Of a DNA stretch of 64,000 nucleotides, positions 50,863 to 61,900 are shown piece after piece; position 1 is the first letter of the stretch; every line of letters begins with the position of its first letter. The translations under genes and the position numbers were made by a program. Location of the stretch: positions 245,940 through 309,939 of the forward strand of contig NZ_JARYGY010000008.1 in the NCBI RefSeq assembly GCF_029906345.1, written 5' to 3'. This stretch comes from Aquimarina mycalae. Its GTDB lineage: Bacteria; Bacteroidota; Bacteroidia; Flavobacteriales; Flavobacteriaceae. Under the pieces are notes generated by a model that did not search any database, was not told where the DNA came from, and was given only the letters and a program-made list of their open reading frames with translations.

Positions 50863-51473
50863 TACCAGGCTTCTTCAATCTTTAACCGTTCACCATTTTG
50901 ATATGAAGCGATAAAGGCACCTCTGAAACCTAAACGAACCAGCTCTCTTCTGAATTTCTTAGCTTCAGATAGCGAAGCAAAATTACCTAAAGCATACTTG
51001 TTAAAACTACCAGCTTTGATTTCTCTAAAATTCACAAATTTATCAGAGTATAATGATAAATCCTTTTGTTCAAAGGCTCCAATCTGAACCGCATATATTA
51101 ATTCATTGTTCAAAGAAGCTTTGTTTTCAGAAGTATCATCGGCATTAGCGTTGATTTCCTGATCCATAGATAGATTCTTGATAGTTTCTTCTAGTTCAGC
51201 TATTTTATTCTGTAATGTGTTAGATTCTTCTTTGTATTTCTTGGTTGCAATTGAATTATCAGCAGTGTCAAAATACATGAAATATACAGTTCCTGCAACA
51301 CCAAGAAGCGCAATGATCCCTAAGATAATTGTAGCGGTTTTAAACTTTTGTGTGTTTTCTTTTTCGTCTTTAAGTGCTTTAGTATGAGCGTAGTTGCTTA
51401 CACGTTTTTCTTCTTTAGCATCGTCTATTTGAACTTGGAAATCCAATAGTTCGTCATCACTAATATAAGGCAT
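50862..51473 (-). CDS. SPOR-domain membrane protein
   Basis: This is a 203-residue protein. I place the start at the ATG at 51473 (Met-Pro-Tyr-Ile-Ser-Asp-Asp-Glu). The frame extends 17 codons further, but a well-formed promoter at 51495 to 51524 would exclude that part. Features in order: a charged cytoplasmic segment, one membrane helix (about 45 to 65), a coiled coil (about 75 to 103), and a SPOR domain (about 124 to 200) with Tyr-Ala-Val-Gln-Ile-Gly-Ala-Phe and Leu-Gly-Asn-Phe-Ala-Ser. SPOR domains bind denuded peptidoglycan at division septa, so a role in division or wall remodelling is likely. Confidence 0.87.
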   Translation of the reverse strand: MPYISDDELLDFQVQIDDAKEEKRVSNYAHTKALKDEKENTQKFKTATIILGIIALLGVAGTVYFMYFDTADNSIATKKYKEESNTLQNKIAELEETIKNLSMDQEINANADDTSENKASLNNELIYAVQIGAFEQKDLSLYSDKFVNFREIKAGSFNKYALGNFASLSEAKKFRRELVRLGFRGAFIASYQNGERLKIEEAW

Positions 51474-51494
51474 GATTTGTGGTTTTAATATGTT

Positions 51495-51524
51495 CAAATA
51501 TAGGGGATTATTGGTGTTCTCCAA
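51495..51524 (-). promoter_or_regulatory. Bacteroidetes-type promoter for the SPOR gene
   Basis: Read on the minus strand, TTG (51524-51522) is followed by 19 bases and TATATTTG (51502-51495). The ATG at 51473 follows with a leader of about 15 bases. This fixes the start of the SPOR gene. Confidence 0.7.
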
Positions 51525-51642
51525 AAATAAAACTACTGATTTGCCGTAACCTCTGATAATAACACTGTCAATATCATAAAGAATTTATGAATACAATGTT
51601 ATAGCATTCTTTAGAAAGTGATTGTTGTGGACCAAGTACTAG

Positions 51643-51683
51643 AGTATACAAAACGCAACCAATAAGGTTGCGTTTTGTATACT
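51643..51683. terminator. Strong rho-independent terminator
   Basis: There is a perfect 18-bp stem (left arm AGTATACAAAACGCAACC) around a 5-base loop AATAA. On the minus strand it is the terminator of the 51705 gene, 22 bases after its stop. Confidence 0.9.
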
Positions 51684-51704
51684 ATGTTTAAAAAGGAATT
51701 ATGA

Positions 51705-53279
51705 TTATTCTACTACACAATTCGTAAGCTCTTTACAAAATGTAATTAAATCTGAGGCATTATTTTTATACTCTTTATTTGCTACTTTTTCCTGTAGCTC
51801 CTTACAACCTTCTGCAAGTTTGGTTAAGTTCTTTTTAAATCCAAAAACATAACCAGTAGACATAGTAGATTTCCCTTTTTCACTTCCAGCAGGAAGGATC
51901 ACAAGTTCCTTGTTATTAAATATATATAGGTTTATTTTTTCAGACTCAAATAACACTTTACACAGCTTATCGGTAGCACCTCCTAATATCATCTGTCCTG
52001 CATCTACTTCTCCGTTTTTGATAGAAGATTCTTTGAATTTGATATTCTTGTATTTATCCCCATCAACAAATACAAGCTCTTTACATTTCTTTGCTTTTCT
52101 TACTCTGGTACCATATGGTTTTCCGTTTAGGTCGTATTCTACAGTTTTTAAGCTATAAGCAATTTTGCCAATATCAGATGTTTTTATATCTACTAGTGTA
52201 GTGTCATTATCTTTTGTAATTAAGTATGCTTGATTGACCTCGATATCTGTACTCACGTCATTTTGATCTTCTTCCTCGTTGCTTAGGTCTTCTGTTACAA
52301 CTTCGAAATGTCTGGATGTTGTTTGATTGATTTTAAAATCTTCAATCAATTTATCAGCAATTTTATTAAAGTATTTACCATCACTTTTATCGTAGTCATT
52401 ATCGATTATTTTTTGAGCATATTCTTTTACTTTTTCTGGTTCATCAAGATAGTAGTAGATTTTTGCGATATTGTAATAGCTGGCATATCGTACTTTGCGT
52501 ATTTTTCTTTTCTTACCTTGATAATTTGGAATTAGATTGTTAAAATAGTCGATAACAGGTTGCACTTCGATTTTTAGAGAATCAATCGGTTTATTGTATT
52601 GCATTTTTTCGAAAGCGGATTTCAACGTTTGAAATGCTTCTTGGTGTTTTGCAAACTCAGGATGTTTCTTTGATGCTAAAATCCAGAAAAATTCTCGATT
52701 ATGAGATTCAATATCATAACCGTATGTGTTTATAAGATGTCCTCTTGCAGCGCCCAAGAATTGTGACTTGTGGTCACTTTTATATTTATCTCTTAAGCTG
52801 TAACGGTTGTTGTTATAATAATCCTGTGCTTTTTTGTAGGTGCTAAATTCGCCACTCGTATAGCTGTAACTTTCAGAATAACCTTTATCATACGATTGAG
52901 CATCAATTGCATTGTTAACTGATAATGTAGCTGATGATGAGTAGTTTACATTGGCAGTGTATGTGTAACTTACAGATAGAACTTTTCCTTCTTTATTCTT
53001 TTTTTCGTGCTTTACTTTCTTAATATCTACAGCGCCAATTTTGGTTCCATGAAATTTATAATTGATATCCAATGTTCCTCCTGTTTTTACCTTAGAAAAA
53101 CCTGGAATTGTTATAGCACCTGTGTTGATAGAGTAAGTTCTTTTACTATCATCAAGGATGGGTTTAGAAGGTAGATTTACATATGAAGTTCTGAAGTTTT
53201 CTCGATCAATATTTGCACTTTGCGCAATGGATAGTGTACATAATAGCGATGCAATACAGGAAAGTAATATTTTTTTCAT
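51705..53279 (-). CDS. Large secreted protein, unknown function
   Basis: This 524-residue protein has a signal peptide (residues 1 to 19, Ser-Leu-Leu-Cys-Thr-Leu-Ser-Ile-Ala-Gln). The N-terminal beta region (about 45 to 140) has Tyr-Lys-Phe-His-Gly-Thr-Lys-Ile-Gly-Ala. A helical, partly TPR-like middle (about 200 to 310) has Tyr-Tyr-Asn-Ile-Ala-Lys-Ile-Tyr-Tyr-Tyr-Leu-Asp-Glu-Pro-Glu-Lys-Val. A beta C-terminal region follows (Gly-Lys-Pro-Tyr-Gly-Thr-Arg-Val-Arg-Lys-Ala). I do not recognise the family. A CAAAAATA box (minus-strand -7 match) at 53305-53312 may be its promoter, with no clear -33. Confidence 0.7.
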   Translation of the reverse strand: MKKILLSCIASLLCTLSIAQSANIDRENFRTSYVNLPSKPILDDSKRTYSINTGAITIPGFSKVKTGGTLDINYKFHGTKIGAVDIKKVKHEKKNKEGKVLSVSYTYTANVNYSSSATLSVNNAIDAQSYDKGYSESYSYTSGEFSTYKKAQDYYNNNRYSLRDKYKSDHKSQFLGAARGHLINTYGYDIESHNREFFWILASKKHPEFAKHQEAFQTLKSAFEKMQYNKPIDSLKIEVQPVIDYFNNLIPNYQGKKRKIRKVRYASYYNIAKIYYYLDEPEKVKEYAQKIIDNDYDKSDGKYFNKIADKLIEDFKINQTTSRHFEVVTEDLSNEEEDQNDVSTDIEVNQAYLITKDNDTTLVDIKTSDIGKIAYSLKTVEYDLNGKPYGTRVRKAKKCKELVFVDGDKYKNIKFKESSIKNGEVDAGQMILGGATDKLCKVLFESEKINLYIFNNKELVILPAGSEKGKSTMSTGYVFGFKKNLTKLAEGCKELQEKVANKEYKNNASDLITFCKELTNCVVE

Positions 53280-53371
53280 GAAATGGGGTTTTTATTAAAA
53301 GCTGCAAAAATAGTTAAAAAAACGTTAACACAGCTGTTTACGATTAATTTTTTGGAGGAGGTTTGATATAT

Positions 53372-53411
53372 AAAAAGCGTGTTCATTTTCTAGAAAATGA
53401 ACACGCTTTTT
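53372..53411. terminator. Terminator of lysS
   Basis: AAAAAGCGTGTTCATTTTC and its exact complement GAAAATGAACACGCTTTTT form a 19-bp stem with a 2-base loop. It lies 22 bases after the lysS stop on the minus strand. Confidence 0.9.
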
Positions 53412-53432
53412 AATTGTATAAAATAATATGAT

Positions 53433-55124
53433 TTACTCGGATACCTCTACAATCAGACTATCATCTGTTTTGGTAACTTTTGTAAGACCTAATTTCGAAA
53501 GGCCTTTCATACCTTTGTCCCACGCTTTGTTACTTAACCCAGAAGCTGATTTAAGATCTGTGAGCGCCATGCGTTGTTCTTTTTTAATAATTTCAAAAAT
53601 AGCCTTCTCATTATCATTAAGAGCTACGGCCTTTTTCTCTGGTCGCATCTGCGGGAAAAATAATACTTCTTGTATGGATTGATTATTGGTTAGGTACATA
53701 ATCAATCTATCCATACCAATACCCATTCCAGATGTTGGTGGCATACCATATTCCAGTGCTCTTATAAAATCATTATCAATAAACATGGCTTCATCATCTC
53801 CTTTTTCACTTAATTTTAGCTGTGCTTCAAAACGTTCTCGCTGATCTATAGGATCATTAAGTTCAGAATACGCATTAGCAATCTCTTTACCACAAACCAT
53901 TAATTCAAAACGTTCTGTAAGTTCAGGATTGTCTCTATGTTCTTTACATAAAGGACTCATCTCCTTTGGATAATCTGTGATAAATGTAGGTTGGATATAG
54001 TTTCCTTCACATTTTTCACCAAAAATCTCATCAATCAATTTTCCTTTACCCATGGTTTGATCTACCTCGATACCCATTCCTTTTGCGGCTTCACGAATCT
54101 CATCCTCAGACTTCCCTGTAATATCAAATCCCGTAAAATGCTTTATAGAATCCGTCATTGTTACACGGGCATAAGGCGTTTTGAAATTTATTTTGTGTTC
54201 ACCAAAAGTAGCATCAGTAGTTCCATTAACTGCAATAGCACAATGTTCTACAAGGTTTTCTGTGAACTCCATCATCCAGTTGTAATCTTTGTAGGCTACA
54301 TAAATTTCCATAGCAGTGAACTCAGGATTATGAGTACGATCCATTCCTTCATTTCTGAAGTTTTTAGAAAACTCATATACTCCATCAAAACCGCCAACAA
54401 TTAACCTTTTTAGGTATAACTCATTTGCAATACGCATATATAAAGGAATGTCTAATGAATTATGATGTGTAATAAATGGTCTTGCAGAAGCACCTCCAGG
54501 AATTGGTTGTAGAATAGGTGTTTCTACCTCAAAATATCCTTTAGTATTAAAAAACTCGCGCATGGCATTAAAAAGCTTTGTTCTTTTAATAAACACTTCT
54601 TTTACCTGCGGATTCACAACTAGATCTACATAGCGTTGACGATATCGTAGTTCTGGATCTGTAAATGCGTCATGAACGTTACCATCTGCATCGGTTCTAG
54701 GTTGAGGTAGTGGTTTAAGTGTTTTACTCAATAAAGTAAAATCTTTTACCATAACCGTCTTTTCTCCTACTTGCGTTGTAAAAAGTTCGCCTTCTACACC
54801 TATGAAATCACCAATATCGAGTAGTTTTTTGTAGACCTCATTATATTGGGTTTTGTCCTCTCCTGTACAGATTTCATCTCGATTAAAGTATACCTGAATA
54901 CGTCCGTTAGCATCTTGCAATTCTGCAAAAGAAGCTTTTCCTTGTATACGTCTGGACATTAATCTTCCTGCAATAATTACTTTTTTTCCTTCCTCATACT
55001 TCTGTTTTATGTCTACTGAAGTGTGATCCACAGGAAATAAAGCTGCTGGATATGGATTAATACCTACGTCACGCAGAGATTGTAGCTTCTCTCTTCTTAC
55101 AAGTTCTTGTTCTGTTAATTGCAT
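53433..55124 (-). CDS. lysS: Class II lysyl-tRNA synthetase
   Basis: This 563-residue cytoplasmic enzyme charges tRNA-Lys with lysine. The N-terminal OB-fold (about 45 to 150) has Ile-Ile-Ala-Gly-Arg-Leu-Met-Ser-Arg-Arg. The class II core has Arg-Tyr-Val-Asp-Leu (motif 1 region), Phe-Arg-Asn-Glu-Gly-Met-Asp-Arg-Thr-His-Asn-Pro-Glu-Phe (motif 2) and Gly-Met-Gly-Ile-Gly-Met-Asp-Arg-Leu near 466 (motif 3). A C-terminal extension of about 65 residues (after Arg-Pro-Glu-Lys-Lys) looks like a small winged-helix and is seen in Bacteroidetes orthologues. It has its own promoter and a strong terminator, so it is monocistronic. Confidence 0.97.
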   Translation of the reverse strand: MQLTEQELVRREKLQSLRDVGINPYPAALFPVDHTSVDIKQKYEEGKKVIIAGRLMSRRIQGKASFAELQDANGRIQVYFNRDEICTGEDKTQYNEVYKKLLDIGDFIGVEGELFTTQVGEKTVMVKDFTLLSKTLKPLPQPRTDADGNVHDAFTDPELRYRQRYVDLVVNPQVKEVFIKRTKLFNAMREFFNTKGYFEVETPILQPIPGGASARPFITHHNSLDIPLYMRIANELYLKRLIVGGFDGVYEFSKNFRNEGMDRTHNPEFTAMEIYVAYKDYNWMMEFTENLVEHCAIAVNGTTDATFGEHKINFKTPYARVTMTDSIKHFTGFDITGKSEDEIREAAKGMGIEVDQTMGKGKLIDEIFGEKCEGNYIQPTFITDYPKEMSPLCKEHRDNPELTERFELMVCGKEIANAYSELNDPIDQRERFEAQLKLSEKGDDEAMFIDNDFIRALEYGMPPTSGMGIGMDRLIMYLTNNQSIQEVLFFPQMRPEKKAVALNDNEKAIFEIIKKEQRMALTDLKSASGLSNKAWDKGMKGLSKLGLTKVTKTDDSLIVEVSE

Positions 55125-55145
55125 AATGCTGCTGTTTTAAGCGTG

Positions 55146-55176
55146 CAAAGATACAAAGTATGACATTATCTTTCAA
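55146..55176 (-). promoter_or_regulatory. Bacteroidetes-type promoter of lysS
   Basis: On the minus strand TTG (55176-55174) is followed by exactly 20 bases and TATCTTTG (55153-55146). The ATG at 55124 gives a leader of about 15 bases. Confidence 0.8.
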
Positions 55177-55489
55177 TTGATTTTTAAGGATACTCAATCA
55201 TTAGTTTTTTTCCATCAAAACCAGCAGATCAGTTCTTTTTGAGGACTATATATTTTGAAAAGGAATCTAATACACCTGCATAGTATCAATTTGGTGATAA
55301 AAAAGCCATAAAACTTACCAATATTTAAAAAAAATTAAAAAAAAGCAGATTTAGGGGTAACATATCAATTACTGGTAACACCTACCTATAAGAACGCGGA
55401 TAAAATGTGCTTGCTGCATATCAAAAAATACGATTGACAGTAGTATATGAACAACAACATAAACAATAGGATATACGGGAAAATATCCA
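55177..55489. other. Intergenic region between lysS and the YD-repeat gene, no gene seen
   Basis: This is a 313-bp AT-rich stretch with several A-tracts. A short GGTAAC direct repeat pair occurs near 55358 and 55374. No ORF, RNA gene or palindromic cassette element was recognised. Confidence 0.4.
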
Positions 55490-55520
55490 TTGCGAGTATT
55501 GTGGTTTTCTGGTACATTTG
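55490..55520 (+). promoter_or_regulatory. Bacteroidetes-type promoter of the RHS/YD-repeat operon
   Basis: TTG at 55490-55492, exactly 20 bases, then TACATTTG (full TAnnTTTG match) at 55513-55520. The predicted leader to the ATG at 55564 is about 37 bases. Confidence 0.82.
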
Positions 55521-55563
55521 CCGCCCGAAAAATTGAATTGGTGTATAATTTTAATTATTTTTT

Positions 55564-58500
55564 ATGAAGAAGATTTCTTTGATAGTGATGACCCTTTTTC
55601 TAGGGATTACTATGTATGGTCAGGATACTCCAGAGGGAGATAGTCCTTTCGGATTACCTACGATTGTACCTCCATCACCCACTGTAGCAAACCTGATGCA
55701 GTTCGAGGAGGTTCCTGTAGAGTATTATACAGGACAACCCAGTATTGGGATTCCTTTATTTTCTAAAACAATCCATAAAGGCATAAGTCTGGGGTTATCC
55801 TTACAGTATAATACCCAAGGCGTAAAAGTAGACAGTCGTTCTGGATGGACAGGAACAGGTTGGTCTCTATTTGCTGGAGGAAGTATTTCCAGAACCGTCA
55901 GAGGTTTTCCTGATGAGAGTAGTGCTATCGATCGTTTAGGAGTATTGCATAATCCAGATTTTTGGAACTATAATACATTATCGGCCAATGAAAAACAGAA
56001 GTTTATTTGGAATTCCGTAGGATCGACTGCTCATAATAATGATACGCAACTGGATTTATATCAATTTAACTTTTTAGGGTTTTCAGGAAGGTTTGTAGTG
56101 ACCAATCAAGGAGTGAAATTATTATCCAATGATCCTAATGTAAAAATCACCTATACCCATAATCCAGCAACCAAAGAGATTCATAGTTTTAAGATCGTGG
56201 ATACCAATGGGTATATCTACTATTTTAATGAGATAGAAAGTTCAGAAACGATTCCTTTTAATGGATCCATAGGACAAGGATCTGGTAGTGTCGGGATTGT
56301 AGCTGCATCCAATGGTAATTATACTGCCAGAACTGCCTGGCATTTATCTAAAGTAACGACCAGTAATAATCTGGATCTGGTGAATTTTAATTACCAAACC
56401 TCCTTAGAAGAATATGTAAGTGCTGCGTCTCGTACTTACAACACGATCATATCTACACACCCAATAGGTTTTTATCAAAATAATTACAATCCATCTATTC
56501 TAAAGCCTAAAGAATCAATTTCTTATACTACGATTAGGACTCAAACTAAAAAAATAGCTTCTGTGGTTTTCAGAGATAATACTTCGGTAAGTTTTCAGTT
56601 AGGAGGGACTCATCCAGAAACTAATGGAACAATGCTTACGAATCTAATCATCAATAATGCCGATGGAACCGAAAACAAACGATATCATTTTACTTATGAA
56701 CAAACAGATCGGTTATGGCTTACAGAAGTAGAAGAAAAACCAATCACAGGTACTTCTAACAGTTATAAATTATCTTATACCAATACAAACAATCTGGCTT
56801 CCTTTGATTCAGAAAGTGATCCTTGGGGATTTAATTATCAAACGATATATAATCCAGAAACCATCAAAGCAGGATTATTATCACAGATCCAATATCCAAC
56901 AGGAGGCGTAAAAGAATTTGTTTTTGAAGAACATACATTTTCTCATCAAGGAAATACACCTTTGACTACAGAAGATTATTATCTAAATCCAGATAATATC
57001 ATTACGCAACAATATGCACAAACACATCCAGCTTCTATAAGTCCTCAATCAGGAGAAGGTGTGTTGGCCTTCTCACTTACCCATAATCAGGAAGTAGACA
57101 TTAGTTTGAACAGCATCGCAGGATGGGAACAAGGCCTAGATCGAATTAGTGTCATCCTATCACCTGTAAACGATCCTAGTCAAGGAGTTGCAGTTCAATT
57201 TGATAGTGCCAACGAAACTATGAAACTCTCACTTACGCAAGGAGATCAATACCTGTTTTTACAACATCACGACTATAATATAGAATTTGGGTTTAATCTG
57301 GTAGGAGCAACAGTACGTATCGATTATCATACGCTTAATACCACATCCTTTTCAGAGTTCTTAAAAGGTGGAGGAGTTAGAATCAAAGAAGTGGTTTTTA
57401 AAGACACTCCTAATACGATGGAAGTAGCAAAGAGAGTTCAGTACGATTATAATGATATAGCAAATCCAGCAACATCTTCTGGTGTGGCAGATATCAAAAC
57501 AGGGAGTTTGGAAAATAGATATGAACTAAACTCTAAAAAACTTCTCTTTAGTACAGCTGAGAATTCATCTAATAGTTTAATGCCTGTTACTGTCAGATAT
57601 AGTGTAAGAACAAAAGGAACAAATGCACAAATGACCAAAGGAGGTTATATCGGATATAGTGCTGTAAAGATGTCTGAAACTAATAATGGATATTCTATCT
57701 TTAGTTATACGAGTCCTAAAGAGTATCCTACTCCCGCCAGTGTGTTTATATATCCATTTGCACCAGCACCTAACCTGGATTTTAAAAGAGGGTTATTGGT
57801 CAAACAAGAAGTATATGATAATGACCAGCGAAAACTACAAGAGACTGAGAATACCCTCTATAATTTTGTAGAGAATACCATTGCTCCTTCATATAAAGCC
57901 ATTCAGGGTGAAAACTGCGAATGGATCCAATTTTATGGATCTCACGATGGGTATCTAAGTAGTATTCCTTCTAAGAATATCCCACAATGTTCTGGAAATG
58001 CATCTTGTATTCCCATATTCTATAATTGTGGTCTGGTAATTCCGCATAGTATATTACAAGATAACCTACATTCAGGATGGACACAGCTTAAAGAATCTGT
58101 GACCAAGAGCTATTTCTATGATAGTGCAGGAACACAATCCGTAGTAGAAACCAAACAAGAATACGATTACAATACGATCAATTATCAACCTAAGCAAACC
58201 ACCAGAACCATTACAGAGGCAGGAAATACAGATATCTATGTAGATGATATCTATTATGCAGTGGGTGGATATCCAACATCGGAGTATACTACTGCAGAAC
58301 AGGCAGTGATTACTAAAATGAATACCTTGAATATGATCACAGCACCGATTTATACTAAGAATACCAAGAACAGTACCGTCTTAGGAACCGTGCAACAGGT
58401 ATACAAAGAGTGGGAATCTAATATGATTGCACCACATATGGTAAAAGCAGGAAAATCAACAGAAACAGTACAAGAACGTCTTGCCTATCACAAATACGAT

Positions 58501-58914
58501 AGTTATGGCAATCCATTAGAAGTCTCCCAGACAGATGGTTCACATATCATATATATATGGGGATATAAGGATACTTATCCAATTGCCAAGATTGCCAATG
58601 CGAGTTATACAGGAATGCCTGCAGATGTAACCAATTTGATCCATCAGATCAAAACTGCTTCTGATACTGAAAACACCGCAAGTGAAGAGGCTGCTTTGAG
58701 ATCACAATTACAAACCTTGCAGGATCACGCATTCTTTGCCAATGCACAGATGAGTTATTATACCTATGACCCACTGATTGGAGTCACTAGTGTGACTGAT
58801 CCAAGAGGGTATCAGATGAGCTATACCTATGATAGGTTTAATCGAGTAGAGAAAGTAAAAGATGCACAAGGAAACATCCTGTCAGAAAATGCATATCACT
58901 ATAAAAACAACTAA
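55564..58914 (+). CDS. Large secreted YD-repeat protein, RHS partner
   Basis: This 1,116-residue protein has a signal peptide (residues 1 to 19, ending Met-Tyr-Gly-Gln). Its N-terminal region is like SpvB/RHS-associated proteins (Gly-Trp-Thr-Gly-Thr-Gly-Trp-Ser-Leu). The rest is beta-rich, and YD-type motifs appear towards the C-terminus (Tyr-Asp-Ser-Tyr-Gly-Asn-Pro, Tyr-Thr-Tyr-Asp-Arg-Phe-Asn-Arg-Val, Asp-Ala-Gln-Gly-Asn). It stops 4 bases before the start of the RHS gene, so both are in one operon. Together they resemble the two-part RHS/TcB-TcC-like shells of Bacteroidetes, in which one protein starts the cage and the next carries the core and toxin. No catalytic motif is seen. Confidence 0.82.
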   Translation: MKKISLIVMTLFLGITMYGQDTPEGDSPFGLPTIVPPSPTVANLMQFEEVPVEYYTGQPSIGIPLFSKTIHKGISLGLSLQYNTQGVKVDSRSGWTGTGWSLFAGGSISRTVRGFPDESSAIDRLGVLHNPDFWNYNTLSANEKQKFIWNSVGSTAHNNDTQLDLYQFNFLGFSGRFVVTNQGVKLLSNDPNVKITYTHNPATKEIHSFKIVDTNGYIYYFNEIESSETIPFNGSIGQGSGSVGIVAASNGNYTARTAWHLSKVTTSNNLDLVNFNYQTSLEEYVSAASRTYNTIISTHPIGFYQNNYNPSILKPKESISYTTIRTQTKKIASVVFRDNTSVSFQLGGTHPETNGTMLTNLIINNADGTENKRYHFTYEQTDRLWLTEVEEKPITGTSNSYKLSYTNTNNLASFDSESDPWGFNYQTIYNPETIKAGLLSQIQYPTGGVKEFVFEEHTFSHQGNTPLTTEDYYLNPDNIITQQYAQTHPASISPQSGEGVLAFSLTHNQEVDISLNSIAGWEQGLDRISVILSPVNDPSQGVAVQFDSANETMKLSLTQGDQYLFLQHHDYNIEFGFNLVGATVRIDYHTLNTTSFSEFLKGGGVRIKEVVFKDTPNTMEVAKRVQYDYNDIANPATSSGVADIKTGSLENRYELNSKKLLFSTAENSSNSLMPVTVRYSVRTKGTNAQMTKGGYIGYSAVKMSETNNGYSIFSYTSPKEYPTPASVFIYPFAPAPNLDFKRGLLVKQEVYDNDQRKLQETENTLYNFVENTIAPSYKAIQGENCEWIQFYGSHDGYLSSIPSKNIPQCSGNASCIPIFYNCGLVIPHSILQDNLHSGWTQLKESVTKSYFYDSAGTQSVVETKQEYDYNTINYQPKQTTRTITEAGNTDIYVDDIYYAVGGYPTSEYTTAEQAVITKMNTLNMITAPIYTKNTKNSTVLGTVQQVYKEWESNMIAPHMVKAGKSTETVQERLAYHKYDSYGNPLEVSQTDGSHIIYIWGYKDTYPIAKIANASYTGMPADVTNLIHQIKTASDTENTASEEAALRSQLQTLQDHAFFANAQMSYYTYDPLIGVTSVTDPRGYQMSYTYDRFNRVEKVKDAQGNILSENAYHYKNN

Positions 58915-58918
58915 TACA

Positions 58919-61900
58919 ATGAGAACGATACAAAAATTATGGTTGACTGTTACTGTATTAGTAAGTACAGTAGTAGCTGCACAGACCCAGACAGAGAATT
59001 ATATACAAACCACTGCCTATCAAACGGCAGTACAAGAAGGACAACAAGACCAGGTATTAGAGAGCGATAAGATCATATCGGTCAATTACTTTGATGGATT
59101 GGGTAGAGCCAAGCAGTCGGTAGCTGTCAGAGCAGGAGGACAACAACAAAGTACCAATATCCTGGATTGGACCAATGATTGGAGTGTAGGCACAGGATCT
59201 ACACCTTTGTTTAACAAAAACGGACAAGCCTCAGAGAATGAACGTTTGTTTGGAGAAAATCCATTTGGAGCACAATCTTTATTATGGAAATGCGGTAATG
59301 ATCCAGAAAGCAATGCCGATGGAGGTTGGAACACCGATTATATTGCAGTAGATAAAAATGTAGGGTATCGGTATACCGTTTGGGTAAAACGTACTGGATC
59401 ACAAGATGGTAAAACCTATCACGGAACCCAGAATGTGAACAACCTTAGTGGTTCTCAAAATAACAATCCTTATTTCTTTAATGGAGATTTACCACAATTA
59501 GATACCTGGTATCTATTAGTAGGTGTTGTACATCCGTATACCTATACAGGAGGAAATTCTGGGATTAGTGGTGTCTATGACACCAACGGAGTTAAAGTGA
59601 TGAATGGTAATGATTTTAAATGGAGGAGTACGACTACTGATTCCAGTTTTAGAAATTATTTATACTATGCTACAGATCCTAATGTACGTCAGTACTTCTG
59701 GAATCCAGTATTGACACAAATAGATGGTACAGGTACACCGATTACTGAGTTGATCCAGCAATCCAAGCCTAAGGATATCATCACTCATTATGAGTATGAT
59801 GATTATGGGAGACAAGCAAAAGAATATTTGCCTTATGCCTCTGATCAAACACAAAATGGAGCGATCTATACCGATCCATTAGCGGAGCTAAATGCTTTTT
59901 ATAACTCAGCCAAATATCAGCAAACCACTAATCCGTATTCAGAAACTGTGTTTGAGCAGTCACCATTACAAAGACCGCTTAAACAAGGAGCACCAGGATT
60001 GGATTGGAAAATCAAATCTGATGATACAGATCATACCATTAAGATGGATCGACAAACCAACAGTCTGGCTGATGGAGTGGTATATTTTAAGGTGAGTTTT
60101 ACCAATGGCAATACAGAAGCACCCACACTTGTTACAGAAGGGAGCTATGCTGCCAATGATCTGTATGTAAATATCACCAAGGATGAAAACTGGAAAAGCA
60201 GTGATGGAGATAATCATACTACAGAAGAGTATACCGATAAGTTAGGGAGAGTGATCTTAAAAAGAACTTTTAATGAGCAAGAGCCTCACGATACCTATTA
60301 TGTGTATGATGATTTTGGGAATTTGACCTATGTACTATCCCCAAAAGTAGATCTTACAAATGGTGTCTCTAATACAGAACTCAATGAGCTCTGTTATCAA
60401 TACAAGTACGATAACAGAAATAGACTGATAGAAAAGAAAATCCCTGGCAAAGGATGGGAGTATATTGTATACAATACACTAGATCAACCTGTATTGACAC
60501 AAGATGCCAATCAAAGGGTTAACAATGAATGGTTGTTCACTAAATATGATGCTTTTGGAAGGGTAGCGTATACTGGGTTACATTATACTAGAGGAACACT
60601 GCCAAGAAAAGAAATGCAGAATAATATTGATGATAATAATATTCATTATGTTTCTAAACTACAGTCTGAATCAACTATAGGAGGTACACCAATTTATTAT
60701 TCTAACGAATTTTATCCCATTAACGCAATAACTATTAATACAATTCATTACTATGATGATTATGAGTTAGGAAGTCTTGTAGACCCTAATCCAGCCACCA
60801 CTACAATTGCTTGGGAAGGGATAACAGCAACAGCAAAAGTAAAAGGATTGCCAACGGTAACACAGGTACGTGTTTTAGGAACCAATGATTGGATAACTAC
60901 AACAACGCTTTATGATGAGAAAGGAAGACCTTGGGAAACCGTTGTTAAAAATGATTATTTAGGTACCACCGATTTCAATCTAACAAAACTGGATTTTGCA
61001 GGTAAGGTAGAAAAAAGCCTTACAATTCATCAAAAGGATGGGGTTATGTTAATCACCAAAGACACCTTTACCTATGATCATATGGGGAGATTATTGACCC
61101 AAAAACAACAGATCAATAGCGAGCCAGAAGAGATGATTGTACATAATGTATATGACGATCTGGGACAGCTAGAACGTAAAAAAGTAGGAAATGCAGAACA
61201 AGCACCCTTACAAACTGTAGATTATAAATATAACGTACGTGGATGGTTGACCGATATTAATGATGTAAATAACATCGGAGATGATCTGTTTAGTTTTAAG
61301 ATTAATTATGATCAACCTGATGGTCCCTCTACAAATCCTTTATATAATGGGAATATATCAGAAACTCATTGGAAAACTGCCAATGATCATATAAAAAGAG
61401 GTAATTCTTATTGGTATGATGATCTTAATCGTTTAAAAGCAGGAGGATCGACTGGTTCTAATACATCAAACTATACCGCAGGATATTTTGAAGGAGGAAT
61501 TGATTATGATAAAAACGGAAATATAAATCACTTGAAAAGAACCACGGTAGCCAATTTTTTTAATCTTTATCAGACAATTGATCAATTAACTTATGAATAT
61601 CAAGGAAATCAATTGACCAAGGTAACAGATGCTTCTTCTCATTTTGGGCCAACTGATGGATTTGTTGATGGTAATAAAGTAGGGAATGACTATGAATATG
61701 ATGTAAACGGTAATATGACTGTCGATCGTAACAAAGGCATTACTGGGATAACCTATAATTATCTTAATCTACCAGAAATTGTTAGTATTGCCAATGGTAC
61801 CAATAACGGAAATATTAGCTATATTTACGACGCCACTGGAGCGAAACTAAAAAAGATCGTAACAGAGGGAAGTTCTTTAACAGAAACAGTATATGCAGGT

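Noticed and set aside
53991..54404. A 137-codon plus-strand frame inside lysS
   Set aside because: It is antisense to the conserved class II core of lysS and has no recognisable protein features.
58862..58918. Start of the RHS gene inside the preceding gene
   Set aside because: The upstream residues would bury the signal peptide; the ATG at 58919 gives a standard one, 4 bases after the previous stop.
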